From the NCBI RefSeq assembly GCF_017488845.2, contig NZ_CP083370.1:2480001-2544000 (forward strand): a stretch of DNA of 64,000 bases. The letters run 5' to 3'. A program made the position numbers and the translations under genes. Below the pieces are notes generated by a model. The model searched no databases. It was not told the origin of the DNA and saw only the letters and a list, made by a program, of their open reading frames with translations. This DNA is from Ensifer canadensis (lineage in GTDB: Bacteria > Pseudomonadota > Alphaproteobacteria > Rhizobiales > Rhizobiaceae). How positions within the stretch are numbered: the stretch's first letter is position 1; every line of letters begins with the position of its first letter. Shown here one piece after another: positions 42,602-52,127 of the stretch.

Positions 42602-45405
42602 CCGGCCTTCCCTTCCTCTTCGCCAATCCGGCACTCTTGGCAGCCCTGATCGCTTTGCCGGTGATCTGGTGGCTGTTGCGCATGACGCCGCCGAAACCGG
42701 CGGCCGAAGTGTTCCCGCCGTTGCGCATTCTCGCCTCCGTGTTGAAGCGCGAGGAAACCCCATCGAAAAGCCCGTGGTGGCTGACCCTGCTGCGCATGCT
42801 GATGGCGGCCGCCGTCATCCTCGCGATCGCCGATCCCGTCGTGAACCCGCGTCAGAACACACTTGCTACCGGCGGCCCGCTGGCGATCGTCGTCGACAAC
42901 AGCTGGGCAACCGCCACCGACTGGGAACAGCGCGTCGATGCCGTGAGCACGCTGATTGACGACGCGGAAGCGCGCGACCTTGCAGTCTCCATCGCCTTCA
43001 CCGGTGATCGCCAGCACGACGCCACGCCAGGCTCGGCAGCAACCGCGCGCAACAGGCTTGCCGCTGCCGCCCCCATTCCCCTTGCCGTCGACCGAGCCCA
43101 GGCGATAGCCGCGCTGAAAACCGCATTTGAGGGCACGAATCCCGGCACGCTCGCCTTCGTCAGCGACGGCATCGAGGCTGCGGATCAGAAGACGATGGCA
43201 GCGCTTGCTGACGTGGGAGCTGCCGAACTGCGGGTCGTCGAGGCCGATGGTAGCCGCACCGTAGCGCTGACCGATACCAGCAACGGCTCGACCGGCATGT
43301 CGGTGACGGCAACGCGCCTGCGCAAGGACGGCGCGCTGACCCTGCCGATCGTCGCCTACGATACGCGTGGGCGCGCGATCGCCGATGGACAGATCGCCTT
43401 CGCCTCGGGCGAAGGCGTTGCCAAGGGCAGCATCGAAGCGCCCTTCGAACTGCGCAACGACTTTGCCCGCATCGGCATCGAGAATGCAGCGACCGCCGGC
43501 AGCGTGCATCTGCTCGACGATGGCTTCCGCCGTCGCCGCGTCGCCCTGCTGAGCGGCGAGGCCCGCGACCTGTCGCAGCCGCTGCTATCGCCGCTCTACT
43601 ACATCAACCGTGCGCTCACCCCCTATGCGGATCTCGTCGAACCGCACGAGACGGATCTCGCCGTCGCCATTCCGGAACTGTTGGAGCAGAAGCCGTCCGT
43701 ACTGATCATGGCCGATATCGGCCGGCTGCCGGAGGAGATTTATCCGAAGCTGTCGAAGTGGATCGATAATGGCGGCATGCTCATCCGCTTTGCCGGCCCG
43801 CGGCTTGCCGCTGCCCCCGCAGACGATCCGCTTGTGCCGGTGACGCTGCGCCAGGGTGAACGCGCGCTTGGCGGCGCGCTGTCCTGGTCCGAACCGCAGC
43901 CGCTTGCCGACTACCCCGGAAACAGCCCGTTTGCCGGCATGGCACGCCCGACAGACATTCTCGTCAAGCGGCAGGTGCTGGCCGAGCCGACCTCCGATCT
44001 TGCCGAGCGCACCTGGGCAAGCCTTGCCGACGGCACGCCGCTGGTAACGACCTCAGCTCACGGCGCCGGTCGCATCATCCTTTTCCATGTCAGCGCCGAG
44101 GCCACCTGGTCGAACCTGCCGATCTCGGGCGATTTCGTCGAAATGCTTCGCCGCAGCGTCCAGCTTTCGCGCGGCGGCGGCGTTGCCAACGAGGGCAAGG
44201 CGCAACAGCAGACGCTCGCGCCCTATCGGCTGCTCAATGCCGACGGCGTGCTCGTGGCCGAGACCGGCAACGCCCGGCCGCTCGACGTCATCCCCGGCAA
44301 GGTGCCGGTCGCCACACCGGAAAACCCTCCGGGTCTCTATGGCTCCGAAGACGGTTTCACCGCGCTCAACCTGCTGCCACGCAATGCCGAGCTGCAGCCG
44401 ATCGACATGACGGCCGCCGGCGCTCACACCGCCCAGCAACTGGCCGGGTCCGAGAGCTGGTCGCTGAAGCCGGCGTTGTTCACACTGGCCCTGCTGCTGC
44501 TGCTCGTCGACGCGCTGATCGTGTTGTTCATGGGCGGGGCCTTCTCGCGGCTGCGCGCAGCAAAGGCCATGACCGCGGTCCTGTTGCTGGCGGCAAGCGC
44601 CTTTCTCGTTTCGCCGCCGGATAGTCTGGCCGATGACAGTCGACCGGAAGACGCCGCCATTCTCGAGCGCCTCGACACCACGCATCTGGCCTATGTGGTG
44701 ACCGGTGAGAGTGAAGTCGACCGCCTGTCCGAGCGCGGGCTGACGGGGCTCACCGACTTCCTCACCTATCGCACCACGCTGGAGCCCGGCACGCCCGTCG
44801 GCCTCGATATCACCAAGGACGAGCTCTCGTTCTACCCGATCATCTACTGGCCGGTCTCCGCCTCGGCGCCGATGCCGAGCCCACAGGCCGTCAGCCGCAT
44901 CGACGCCTATATGCGCGCCGGCGGCACGGTGCTGTTCGACACGCGCGACCAGTTCTCCTCGCTCGGCGCGTCATCCGGTGGCACCAGCCCCAACACCGAG
45001 AGGCTGCAGGCGATCCTTGCCAACCTCGACATCCCGCCGTTGGAGCCGGTTCCTACCGACCACGTGCTGACCAAGGCCTTTTACCTGCTGGCGAACTTCC
45101 CAGGCCGTTATACCGGCAGCCCGCTCTGGATCGAGGCGCAGCTCGACAATCGCGAAGAGCCAAGCAACCGCCCAGCGCGCTCGGGCGACGGCGTGACGCC
45201 GATCATGATCACCGGCAACGACTTTGCCGGCGCCTGGGCGGTGGACGCCAATGGCGTCGCGCTGCTGCCGACGGTGCCGCCGGACGAAATGCAGCGCGAA
45301 TACGCCTTCCGTTCCGGCGTCAACATCATGATGTATATGCTGACCGGCAACTACAAGGCCGACCAGGTGCACGTGCCGGCCCTGCTCGAACGGCTCGGAC
45401 AATGA
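42598..45405 (+). CDS. BatA-like/DUF4159 membrane protein
   Basis: The 935-residue protein starts with a BatA N-terminal region (FLFANPALLAALIALPVIWW, two helices up to about 80). It continues with a large periplasmic or cytoplasmic central part that has a degenerate VWA fold (VVDNSWATATDWEQR). After two more helices at about 627-675 it ends in a DUF4159 domain (YPIIYWPVSASAPMPSPQAV..GGTVLFDTRDQ). It is the core membrane component of the MoxR module. It overlaps the DUF58 gene. Confidence 0.9.
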   Translation: MTGLPFLFANPALLAALIALPVIWWLLRMTPPKPAAEVFPPLRILASVLKREETPSKSPWWLTLLRMLMAAAVILAIADPVVNPRQNTLATGGPLAIVVDNSWATATDWEQRVDAVSTLIDDAEARDLAVSIAFTGDRQHDATPGSAATARNRLAAAAPIPLAVDRAQAIAALKTAFEGTNPGTLAFVSDGIEAADQKTMAALADVGAAELRVVEADGSRTVALTDTSNGSTGMSVTATRLRKDGALTLPIVAYDTRGRAIADGQIAFASGEGVAKGSIEAPFELRNDFARIGIENAATAGSVHLLDDGFRRRRVALLSGEARDLSQPLLSPLYYINRALTPYADLVEPHETDLAVAIPELLEQKPSVLIMADIGRLPEEIYPKLSKWIDNGGMLIRFAGPRLAAAPADDPLVPVTLRQGERALGGALSWSEPQPLADYPGNSPFAGMARPTDILVKRQVLAEPTSDLAERTWASLADGTPLVTTSAHGAGRIILFHVSAEATWSNLPISGDFVEMLRRSVQLSRGGGVANEGKAQQQTLAPYRLLNADGVLVAETGNARPLDVIPGKVPVATPENPPGLYGSEDGFTALNLLPRNAELQPIDMTAAGAHTAQQLAGSESWSLKPALFTLALLLLLVDALIVLFMGGAFSRLRAAKAMTAVLLLAASAFLVSPPDSLADDSRPEDAAILERLDTTHLAYVVTGESEVDRLSERGLTGLTDFLTYRTTLEPGTPVGLDITKDELSFYPIIYWPVSASAPMPSPQAVSRIDAYMRAGGTVLFDTRDQFSSLGASSGGTSPNTERLQAILANLDIPPLEPVPTDHVLTKAFYLLANFPGRYTGSPLWIEAQLDNREEPSNRPARSGDGVTPIMITGNDFAGAWAVDANGVALLPTVPPDEMQREYAFRSGVNIMMYMLTGNYKADQVHVPALLERLGQ

Positions 45406-45415
45406 GGGCCGATCG

Positions 45416-47485
45416 ATGACCGCCGACTTCTCGCCTTTCATCCCCTGGCCCTATCTGGCGGTGCTTGCCGTTGCAGCCGCAATTCTGGCTGCGCTTGGCA
45501 TCTGGCGCGGCGTGCGCGGAGCCTGGGTGCGTGCCGCAGCCCTTGCCGCCTTCTGCCTGGCACTGGCCAATCCGATCCTCTTCCAGGAGGAGCGCGAGCC
45601 GCTGTCGACCATCGTCGCTGTTGTCGTCGACCGCAGCCAGAGCCAGGACTATGCCGGCCGGCGCGAGCAGACCGACAAGGCGCTTGCCGATCTCAAGGAC
45701 CGGCTGTCGCGCTTCCCGCAGATCGAGACCCGCATCGTCGAGGCTGCCGACAGCGAAGAGAGCGAAGCGCCATCGACGCGGCTCTTCTCCGCCTTGACCT
45801 CCGTGCTTGCCGATGTGCCGCCGGCACGGGTCGGCGGTGCGATCTTCATCACCGACGGCCAGATCCACGACGTCCCCGATATCAACCAGAAGCTCGGCTT
45901 CGACGCGCCGATCCATGGGCTGATCAGCGGCAAGCCGGATGAGTTCGACCGCCGCATCGAGATCGTCAGCGCGCCGCGTTTCGGCATCGTCGGCGAACAG
46001 CAGAAGCTGTCCTTCCGCGTCGTTGATGACGGTGCGGCACCGGGCGGAACCGCGCAGGTGACCATCCGCCTCAACGGCAACGAGATCGCAACCGAAGTGG
46101 TCGAGCCCGGCACTGACGTGCCCTTCAGCTTCACCGTGCCGCGCGGCGGCAACAACATTCTCGAATTCGCGGTCAACGGCGTCCCCGGTGAAGTCACCGA
46201 GACCAACAATCGTGCCGTCCATGTGCTCGACGGCATCCGCGAGAACCTGCGCGTGCTGCTCGTCTCCGGCGAGCCGCATGCGGGCGAGCGCGCCTGGCGC
46301 AATCTGCTGAAATCTGATGCCGCCGTCGATCTCGTGCACTTCACCATTCTGCGCCCGCCGGAAAAGCAGGACGGGACCCCGATCAACGAGTTGTCACTGA
46401 TCGCCTTTCCGACGCGCGAACTGTTCGTGGACAAGATCAGCGAGTTCGACCTGATCATCTTCGATCGCTACCAGCACCGCGGCGTCCTGCCGATCCTCTA
46501 CTACGACAACATCGCGCAATATGTTCAGAACGGCGGTGCGCTGCTGATCGCCGCCGGTCCCGAACATGCCGGCAACGATTCCATTGCCGCAACGCCCCTG
46601 TCGGCCGTGCTGCCGGCAAACCCGACCGGCGTGATGAATGAAAAAGGCTTTTACCCCCGCCTGTCGGACGAGGGAAAGAAGCATCCGGTCACCCGTGGCC
46701 TCGAAGGTGCGGCAAGCGAACCGCCGCAGTGGGGCCGCTGGTTCCGCACCGTCGACGTCGACAGGCCGCTCGGTCAGACCGTGATGGAAGCGGCTGACGG
46801 CAAGCCGCTGCTGGTGCTGAACCGCGTCGGCAAGGGCCGTGTCGCCATGCTGCTGTCCGACCAGGGCTGGCTCTGGGCGCGCGGTTTCGAGGGCGGCGGT
46901 CCGCACGTCTCGCTCTATCGCCGCACCGCCCATTGGCTGATGCAGGAGCCGGCGCTGGAAGAAGAAGCGCTGACCGCGCGTGCCGCCGGCCGCACGCTGG
47001 AGATCACCCGTCAGACCATCGAAGGTGACCCCGGCCATGCGACCCTCACCTACCCGTCCGGCAAGACCGAGGAGCTGACGCTCGCCCAGCGCGAGCCGGG
47101 TCTTTACAGCGCCGAAATCAAGACCACGGAAACCGGCCTGTTCGAAGTCGCCAACGACGAACTGACGACGCTTGTGCATGTCGGCAATGTCGACGCACCG
47201 GAGTTCAGGGCGGCGATCTCGACCGAGGACAAGCTGCGCCCCTGGGCTGACAAGACCAAGGGGCTTGTGCGCCGGCTGGCAAGTGCCGATGGCGCCATCG
47301 ACCTGCCATCGATCCTGCCGGTGCGCGGCGCCGTCCGTGTCGCCGACGACCAGCGGCTGTCGCTGCGCATGACGGATGAAACCGTGCTCAGGGGCATCAA
47401 CTCGCTGTCGCTGTTTACCGGTCTCTTCGGCCTTGCCGTCCTGCTCTTCCTGATATCGGCGACCTGGTACCGCGAGGGTCGATGA
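45416..47485 (+). CDS. VWA/glutamine-amidotransferase-like membrane protein of MoxR operon
   Basis: The 689-residue protein has two N-terminal helices (residues about 8-55) and a MIDAS-like DRSQSQ motif near residue 74. Beta-rich domains follow (GGTAQVTIRLNGNEIATEVVE), then a class I glutamine-amidotransferase-like fold (LLIAAGPEHAGNDSIAATPL) without an obvious catalytic cysteine, and a C-terminal helix (LFTGLFGLAVLLFLISATWY). It is the last core member of the MoxR module. It overlaps the acetyltransferase gene by 4 bases. Confidence 0.87.
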   Translation: MTADFSPFIPWPYLAVLAVAAAILAALGIWRGVRGAWVRAAALAAFCLALANPILFQEEREPLSTIVAVVVDRSQSQDYAGRREQTDKALADLKDRLSRFPQIETRIVEAADSEESEAPSTRLFSALTSVLADVPPARVGGAIFITDGQIHDVPDINQKLGFDAPIHGLISGKPDEFDRRIEIVSAPRFGIVGEQQKLSFRVVDDGAAPGGTAQVTIRLNGNEIATEVVEPGTDVPFSFTVPRGGNNILEFAVNGVPGEVTETNNRAVHVLDGIRENLRVLLVSGEPHAGERAWRNLLKSDAAVDLVHFTILRPPEKQDGTPINELSLIAFPTRELFVDKISEFDLIIFDRYQHRGVLPILYYDNIAQYVQNGGALLIAAGPEHAGNDSIAATPLSAVLPANPTGVMNEKGFYPRLSDEGKKHPVTRGLEGAASEPPQWGRWFRTVDVDRPLGQTVMEAADGKPLLVLNRVGKGRVAMLLSDQGWLWARGFEGGGPHVSLYRRTAHWLMQEPALEEEALTARAAGRTLEITRQTIEGDPGHATLTYPSGKTEELTLAQREPGLYSAEIKTTETGLFEVANDELTTLVHVGNVDAPEFRAAISTEDKLRPWADKTKGLVRRLASADGAIDLPSILPVRGAVRVADDQRLSLRMTDETVLRGINSLSLFTGLFGLAVLLFLISATWYREGR

Positions 47486-47955
47486 CCGATCCGAGCGTCG
47501 CCATCAGCAACCTGCGCGATGTGCCCTATTTCGCCGATGATATCGCCGACCGTGTCTGGCGGGCCTGGTGGGAGCCGCGTGGCTTTCCGCTTGGCCATAT
47601 CGCCGAACTGGTTGCCGGAAGCCTTGGCGACCACCACATCCCGTTTGCCATCGTCGCCCATCGCGGCGCGACCTTCATCGGCACCGCATCGGTAATCGAA
47701 TCCGATCTCGACGAGCGGCCGGCACTTCGTCCCTGGGTCGCGGCGGTCTGGGTAGAGCCGACCTTTCGTGGACTCGGCATCGGCGCGAGCATCGTTCGCC
47801 ATGCCGCGGACGCGGCTTTGGCCACCGGCGTCGAGAGCGTGCATCTCTGCTCCTTGCCGGAGAAGCGAGCATTCTATCAACGCGGCGGCTGGCAGCTCGA
47901 CGAAAACGATGTGGGTGAAAGCCGGCTCGACGTCTTCAGCATGCGCCGTTCCTGA
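47482..47955 (+). CDS. GNAT-family N-acetyltransferase
   Basis: The 157-residue protein has the acetyl-CoA motif VWVEPTFRGLGIGASIVRHAADAA and the C-terminal LCSLPEKRAFYQRGGW. The acceptor is unknown. The start ATG overlaps the upstream stop codon (ATGA), so it is coupled to the MoxR operon, although a functional link is not evident. Confidence 0.88.
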   Translation: MTDPSVAISNLRDVPYFADDIADRVWRAWWEPRGFPLGHIAELVAGSLGDHHIPFAIVAHRGATFIGTASVIESDLDERPALRPWVAAVWVEPTFRGLGIGASIVRHAADAALATGVESVHLCSLPEKRAFYQRGGWQLDENDVGESRLDVFSMRRS

Positions 47956-48009
47956 TTTAGGCCACAATGACTGTCGAAATCGCAGGGATAGTTTTTAGGA
48001 GCCCTGTAC

Positions 48010-49212
48010 ATGCGTTTGATCGTCTCCTCCCTCCTCGCTCTCACCGTAGCCGGTTCTGTCGTCACCGGGCCCGCTCATGCGGCCGATCTCATCGGCTTCT
48101 GGGACAAGCCGCAGCACGGCGGCAACAGCTTCAACCGGCTGCCGCCGGACGAGGCCTATTTCAAGGCGCTGTCCGGTTACGGCGCCACTTGGGTCCGGCT
48201 CTCCTACGACAAGTGGAAGCCGGCCAAGCGCGATTATCTGATCGGCGATGCCGACAAATACGAGGGCATTCCTGCGGCCGACCTTAAGATGCTGAAGGAA
48301 ACGCTCGACCGGGCCGACAAGGCCGGGTTGAAGGTCGTCATCACTCCCCTGTCGCTGCCCGGCATGCGCTGGTCGCAGAACAACGGCAACAAGTTCGATG
48401 GGCGCATCTGGCAAGACAAGGCCTGGTGGGCTGAGGCCGCAAGCTTCTGGCGCGATCTCGCGCGCGAACTTAGGGATCATCCTGGCGTTGCCGCCTACAA
48501 CATCATCAACGAACCGGCGCCTGAAAAGCAAAACGGCCTTGCCGAGCATGCCGACAGGAAGGCGATGCTCGACTGGTATGCCGGCAAGAAAGGCAGCGCA
48601 TCCGACCTCGTGGCCTTCTACGAAACGGTCATCGCCGCAATCCGCGAGGTCGATCCGGCCACCCCGATCATGGCCGACGCCGGATGGTACGCGGCAGCCG
48701 ACGGCTTCACCTATTGGCCGTCGGGCCTCAGCGACCAGAAGGTGGTCTACAGCTTCCACATGTATGAGCCCTACGCCGCGACGAGCGCACCCAACATGAA
48801 GCGCGAGAAGCCCTATACCTATCCCGGCAAGGTGCCCTTCGGCGAAGGCGATGAGGACTGGGACAAGGCGCGGGTCGCATCCTATCTCGACCAACCGGTG
48901 CAATGGGCGAAAGACAAGGGCATACCGCTCAATCGCGTCGTTGCCGGCGAGTTCGGCTGCATGCGCCGCTGGACCGGCTGCAAGGCTTACCTCGAAGACG
49001 TGCTGACGACGCTCGACAAGAACAGCCTGCACTGGGCCTTCTACAGCTTCCGCGAAGACAGCTGGGACGGCATGGACTACGAACTGGGATCGAAGAAGGT
49101 CCACTGGAAATACTGGGACGCGATCGACGCCGGCACGCCGGATCCGGTCAAGCGCACGGCGACACCGGAATTCGAACCGATAGCCAAACGGCTGGCAAAG
49201 GAGGAGCAGTGA
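48010..49212 (+). CDS. Glycoside hydrolase family 5 (cellulase-like), secreted
   Basis: The 400-residue protein has a signal peptide (MRLIVSSLLALTVAGSVVTGPAHA) and a GH5 barrel. The acid/base glutamate is in AAYNIINEPAP, and the nucleophile glutamate is in RVVAGEFGCMRRW. It probably cleaves beta-1,4- or related glucans outside the cytoplasm, with possible roles in exopolysaccharide or plant-wall processing. AGGAG precedes the ATG. The next gene starts on its last base. Confidence 0.9.
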   Translation: MRLIVSSLLALTVAGSVVTGPAHAADLIGFWDKPQHGGNSFNRLPPDEAYFKALSGYGATWVRLSYDKWKPAKRDYLIGDADKYEGIPAADLKMLKETLDRADKAGLKVVITPLSLPGMRWSQNNGNKFDGRIWQDKAWWAEAASFWRDLARELRDHPGVAAYNIINEPAPEKQNGLAEHADRKAMLDWYAGKKGSASDLVAFYETVIAAIREVDPATPIMADAGWYAAADGFTYWPSGLSDQKVVYSFHMYEPYAATSAPNMKREKPYTYPGKVPFGEGDEDWDKARVASYLDQPVQWAKDKGIPLNRVVAGEFGCMRRWTGCKAYLEDVLTTLDKNSLHWAFYSFREDSWDGMDYELGSKKVHWKYWDAIDAGTPDPVKRTATPEFEPIAKRLAKEEQ

Positions 49213-49634
49213 TGTTCGAGATCACCGACGCACCGCCGGCCGAAGCACTCGAGGCGATCGGCAACGGGCTGACGGCGTTCAACGCCGCCGATGTCGGCCC
49301 ATCCGAGCGGCGGCCGCTGGCAGTGCTCGTCGGTGGACCCGATGCGGCGGGCAAACGCGGCGGCCTCAGCGGCTACACCGCCTGGGGCTGGTTGTTCGTG
49401 CAATGGCTGTGGCTACCGGAAGACCTGCGCGGACAGGGCCTTGCGGGCAAGCTGCTGACGGCGGCCGAGGAAGAGGCCATTCGTCGCGGCTGCCACGGCG
49501 CCTGGATCGACACGTTCAACCCGCAGGCGCTGCGCGCCTACAAGCGCCAGGGCTATGAGACCTTCGGCGAGTTGCCCGACTTTCCACCGGGCCGCAGCCG
49601 CGTCTTCCTGAAAAAGCTGCTGGTTTCGCAGTAA
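49212..49634 (+). CDS. GNAT-family N-acetyltransferase
   Basis: The 140-residue protein has LFVQWLWLPEDLRGQGLAGKLLTAAEEEA and the late motif IDTFNPQALRAYKRQGYETFG. This matches the GNAT subgroup similar to aminoglycoside/antibiotic or small-molecule acetyltransferases; the acceptor is unknown. The ATG overlaps the glycosidase stop codon (TGATG). Confidence 0.88.
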   Translation: MFEITDAPPAEALEAIGNGLTAFNAADVGPSERRPLAVLVGGPDAAGKRGGLSGYTAWGWLFVQWLWLPEDLRGQGLAGKLLTAAEEEAIRRGCHGAWIDTFNPQALRAYKRQGYETFGELPDFPPGRSRVFLKKLLVSQ

Positions 49635-49647
49635 GGCCCGAAGGCCA

Positions 49648-50205
49648 TCAAACGGCAAGCGCCAGTTCGATATCGGCCAACTCGGCCGCGTCATGGGCGG
49701 CCGCGTCGTCCCGCCAGCCGATGACGCCGGCAAGGCCGGCGTGAACGCCTTCAGCCATCGGCACCACCAGCACCCGTGCCGGATCGACCGGGCCCGGAAA
49801 TTCCAGTGCGGCGTAACGGACCTTTTCAAAGCCGAGCGGCTGATAATAGGGCGGATCGCCGACGAGGATGACGGCCTGCGACCCCTTCCGCCGTGCCGCC
49901 TCCACGGCGATGCGCACGAGTTCCCGGCCGATGCCCATGTTCTTGTGCGACGGCCTGACAGCAAGCGGTCCAAGCAGGTGGCCCTTGATCGAACCGGCCA
50001 TCACAGGCGTCATCCTGACCGAGGCGATCGTCCCGCCATTGTCGGCGCAGATGAAGGACAGCGACCGATCGTGCGGCCCCTGCTCGCGAATGCGCGCAGC
50101 CGCCCGGGCAAACCGGCCGGGGCCAAAGGCTTCTTCGTTGATGATTTCGATGGCTGCGTCATGGGACGCGTCTTCGGTCAGGTAGACGAGGTCGTGCTTT
50201 TTCAT
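49648..50205 (-). CDS. GNAT-family N-acetyltransferase (YhbS-like)
   Basis: The 185-residue protein has LLGPLAVRPSHKNMGIGRELVRIAVEAA and VILVGDPPYYQPLGFEKV, typical of the YhbS-type group. The start at 50205 (MKKHDLVYL) is chosen over an upstream extension without homology. It converges on the preceding acetyltransferase gene. Confidence 0.88.
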   Translation of the reverse strand: MKKHDLVYLTEDASHDAAIEIINEEAFGPGRFARAAARIREQGPHDRSLSFICADNGGTIASVRMTPVMAGSIKGHLLGPLAVRPSHKNMGIGRELVRIAVEAARRKGSQAVILVGDPPYYQPLGFEKVRYAALEFPGPVDPARVLVVPMAEGVHAGLAGVIGWRDDAAAHDAAELADIELALAV

Positions 50206-50464
50206 GGGATCAGGAACCAGGCATACGAACGGACATGGGGATGGCGTCACCCGAAGAGGGCGTTGGCAGCATCAGCGTCGTCGCAGGTTTCCCGAGAAGG
50301 TCATGAGTACGGTTCGTTCCGGACACAGAGAAATTTTCTGAAATCGCCGATACCAGAAAATTGCCCGATGTCAAAGCCCAAAACGCACTGTTCAGAAATC
50401 GATACCTATCGAAGACCGGCAAAGACGCTATCTATGAACGACGAAACGACAAAGGAGATCGCCC

Positions 50465-51442
50465 ATGGGCAGGCTTGTAGACGGCATCTGGCAGGACGTC
50501 TGGTATGACACGGCGGCGACGAAAGGCCATTTCAAGCGCAGCGAATCGCAGTTTCGCAACTGGATCACCGCCGACGGGTCGGCAGGCCCATCCGGCGAGG
50601 GCGGCTTCAAGGCCGAGGCCGGGCGCTATCATCTCTACGTCTCGCTTGCCTGCCCCTGGGCGCACCGCACGCTGATCTTCCGCAAGCTGAAGAAGCTCGA
50701 AGACCTGATTTCGGTCTCGATCGTCGATCCGCTGATGCTGACGAAGGGCTGGGAGTTCAAGGGCAAGGATGGCGGCACTGTCGACCACCTCTACGGCTTC
50801 CACGCCCTCTGGCAGGTCTACGCCCGCGCCGACCCAACCTATTCCGGCCGGGTGACCGTGCCCGTCCTGTGGGACAAGCAGAAAAACACGATCGTCTCGA
50901 ACGAATCCGCCGAAATCATCCGCATGTTCAACTCCGCCTTCAACGAACTGACAGGCTCGAACGACGATTTCTACCCGGAGGAACTGCGAGGCGAAATCGA
51001 CGAGCTGAACACCCGCATCTATGGCGCGGTCAACAACGGCGTCTACAAGGCCGGTTTCGCCACGAGCCAGGAAGCTTACGAGGAAGGCGTCACCCCATTG
51101 TTCGACATGCTCGACGAACTGGAGGAGCGGCTTGCCACCCGGCGCTACCTGACCGGCAGCAGGCTCACCGAGGCCGACTGGCGGCTGTTCACGACACTGG
51201 TGCGCTTCGATCCCGTTTATGTCGGGCACTTCAAGTGCAACATCCGCCGGATCGCCGATTACAGGAACCTGCAGGGTTATCTGCGTGACCTTTACCAGGT
51301 GCCTGGCGTGGCCGAGACGGTCAACATGAACCACATCAAGGAACACTATTACCGCAGCCACACGATGATCAATCCGACCGGCGTCGTACCCGTCGGCCCG
51401 ATCATCGATCTGGATGCGCCGCATGGGCGGCAGGCTGCCTAA
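50465..51442 (+). CDS. Glutathionyl-hydroquinone reductase (Xi-class GST)
   Basis: The 325-residue protein has catalytic Cys63 in VSLACPWAHRTL and a C-terminal GST helical domain (RRYLTGSRLTEADWRLFTTLVRFDPVY). It reduces glutathionyl-hydroquinones using glutathione in the cytoplasm, helping quinone detoxification (YqjG/PcpF-type). AAGGAG precedes the ATG. A RIME element follows. Confidence 0.93.
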   Translation: MGRLVDGIWQDVWYDTAATKGHFKRSESQFRNWITADGSAGPSGEGGFKAEAGRYHLYVSLACPWAHRTLIFRKLKKLEDLISVSIVDPLMLTKGWEFKGKDGGTVDHLYGFHALWQVYARADPTYSGRVTVPVLWDKQKNTIVSNESAEIIRMFNSAFNELTGSNDDFYPEELRGEIDELNTRIYGAVNNGVYKAGFATSQEAYEEGVTPLFDMLDELEERLATRRYLTGSRLTEADWRLFTTLVRFDPVYVGHFKCNIRRIADYRNLQGYLRDLYQVPGVAETVNMNHIKEHYYRSHTMINPTGVVPVGPIIDLDAPHGRQAA

Positions 51443-51503
51443 CGCATGTCGCGCAAAAGTGTGTAGCGGTTTTGCGATCATGACATGCGCAAAAAAAGAG
51501 CCT
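51443..51503. repeat. RIME1-like repeat, truncated
   Basis: CGCATGTCGCGCAAAAGTGTG..GCGGTTTTGCG..GACATGCGCAAAAA matches the first half of the element at 8646. Confidence 0.75.
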
Positions 51504-51508
51504 TAAGC

Positions 51509-51538
51509 CGCCGCCGCGCGTTCACGCGTGCGGCGGCG
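51509..51538. terminator. GC-rich hairpin between convergent genes
   Basis: The 12-bp stem CGCCGCCGCGCG/CGTGCGGCGGCG has one G-T pair and a 6-base loop. It lies between the reductase and Nudix genes and has no clear T-run. Confidence 0.5.
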
Positions 51539-51549
51539 CGCGGCCGGCC

Positions 51550-52059
51550 CTACCAGTAGCTGTCGAAAGCCGTGCTGCCCGCAAGCTCGCCAAGCCGGCG
51601 GCGCGTTGCCGGCGTCGTATCGTCAGGCAGCGCATCAAGCGCGAAGAAACCGCTCGCGGCGATCTCCAGATCCGGCACCTTCGGCAAGGTCTGGCGCACG
51701 CCGTCGCAACGGTAGAAGACCACGTGATCGCGGCGACTCGTGCGCCTGTTGTAATAGACCTGTACCAGTGTCGGCGGGGCGGTCGTTTCCAGATTGCCCT
51801 CCTCGCGCAACTCCCGCAGCAACCCTTCGAGCGCGGTCTCGTCGCGGTCGAGCCCGCCACCCGGCAAATGCCAGCCGGGCAGGTAGGAATGCCGCACCAG
51901 GAAGACGCGCCCTTCAACGTCGAAGCAAGCGGCACGCACGCCGATCGTCATGCCGCGCGACAACGCGTAATAGCCGTGCACCAGGCGCATCAGGACGCGG
52001 AGATACCAGCGTCGCATCTCCGGTGGCCGCTCCTGCTTCAGATGCCTATCCTTCCGCAT
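51550..52059 (-). CDS. Nudix hydrolase
   Basis: The 169-residue protein has a complete Nudix box (GGGLDRDE then LRELREEGNL). An N-terminal segment RRWYLRVLMRLVHGYYALSRG may be amphipathic. The substrate, a nucleoside diphosphate linked to some moiety, is unknown. Start alternatives are Met at 52059 and an internal ATG at about 52017. Confidence 0.87.
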   Translation of the reverse strand: MRKDRHLKQERPPEMRRWYLRVLMRLVHGYYALSRGMTIGVRAACFDVEGRVFLVRHSYLPGWHLPGGGLDRDETALEGLLRELREEGNLETTAPPTLVQVYYNRRTSRRDHVVFYRCDGVRQTLPKVPDLEIAASGFFALDALPDDTTPATRRRLGELAGSTAFDSYW

Positions 52060-52127
52060 TGACTGTCAGACCGGATTAATCCGGCGACATGATTCCCCTC
52101 AACCGGAATATGCGCTAGACGGGGACG

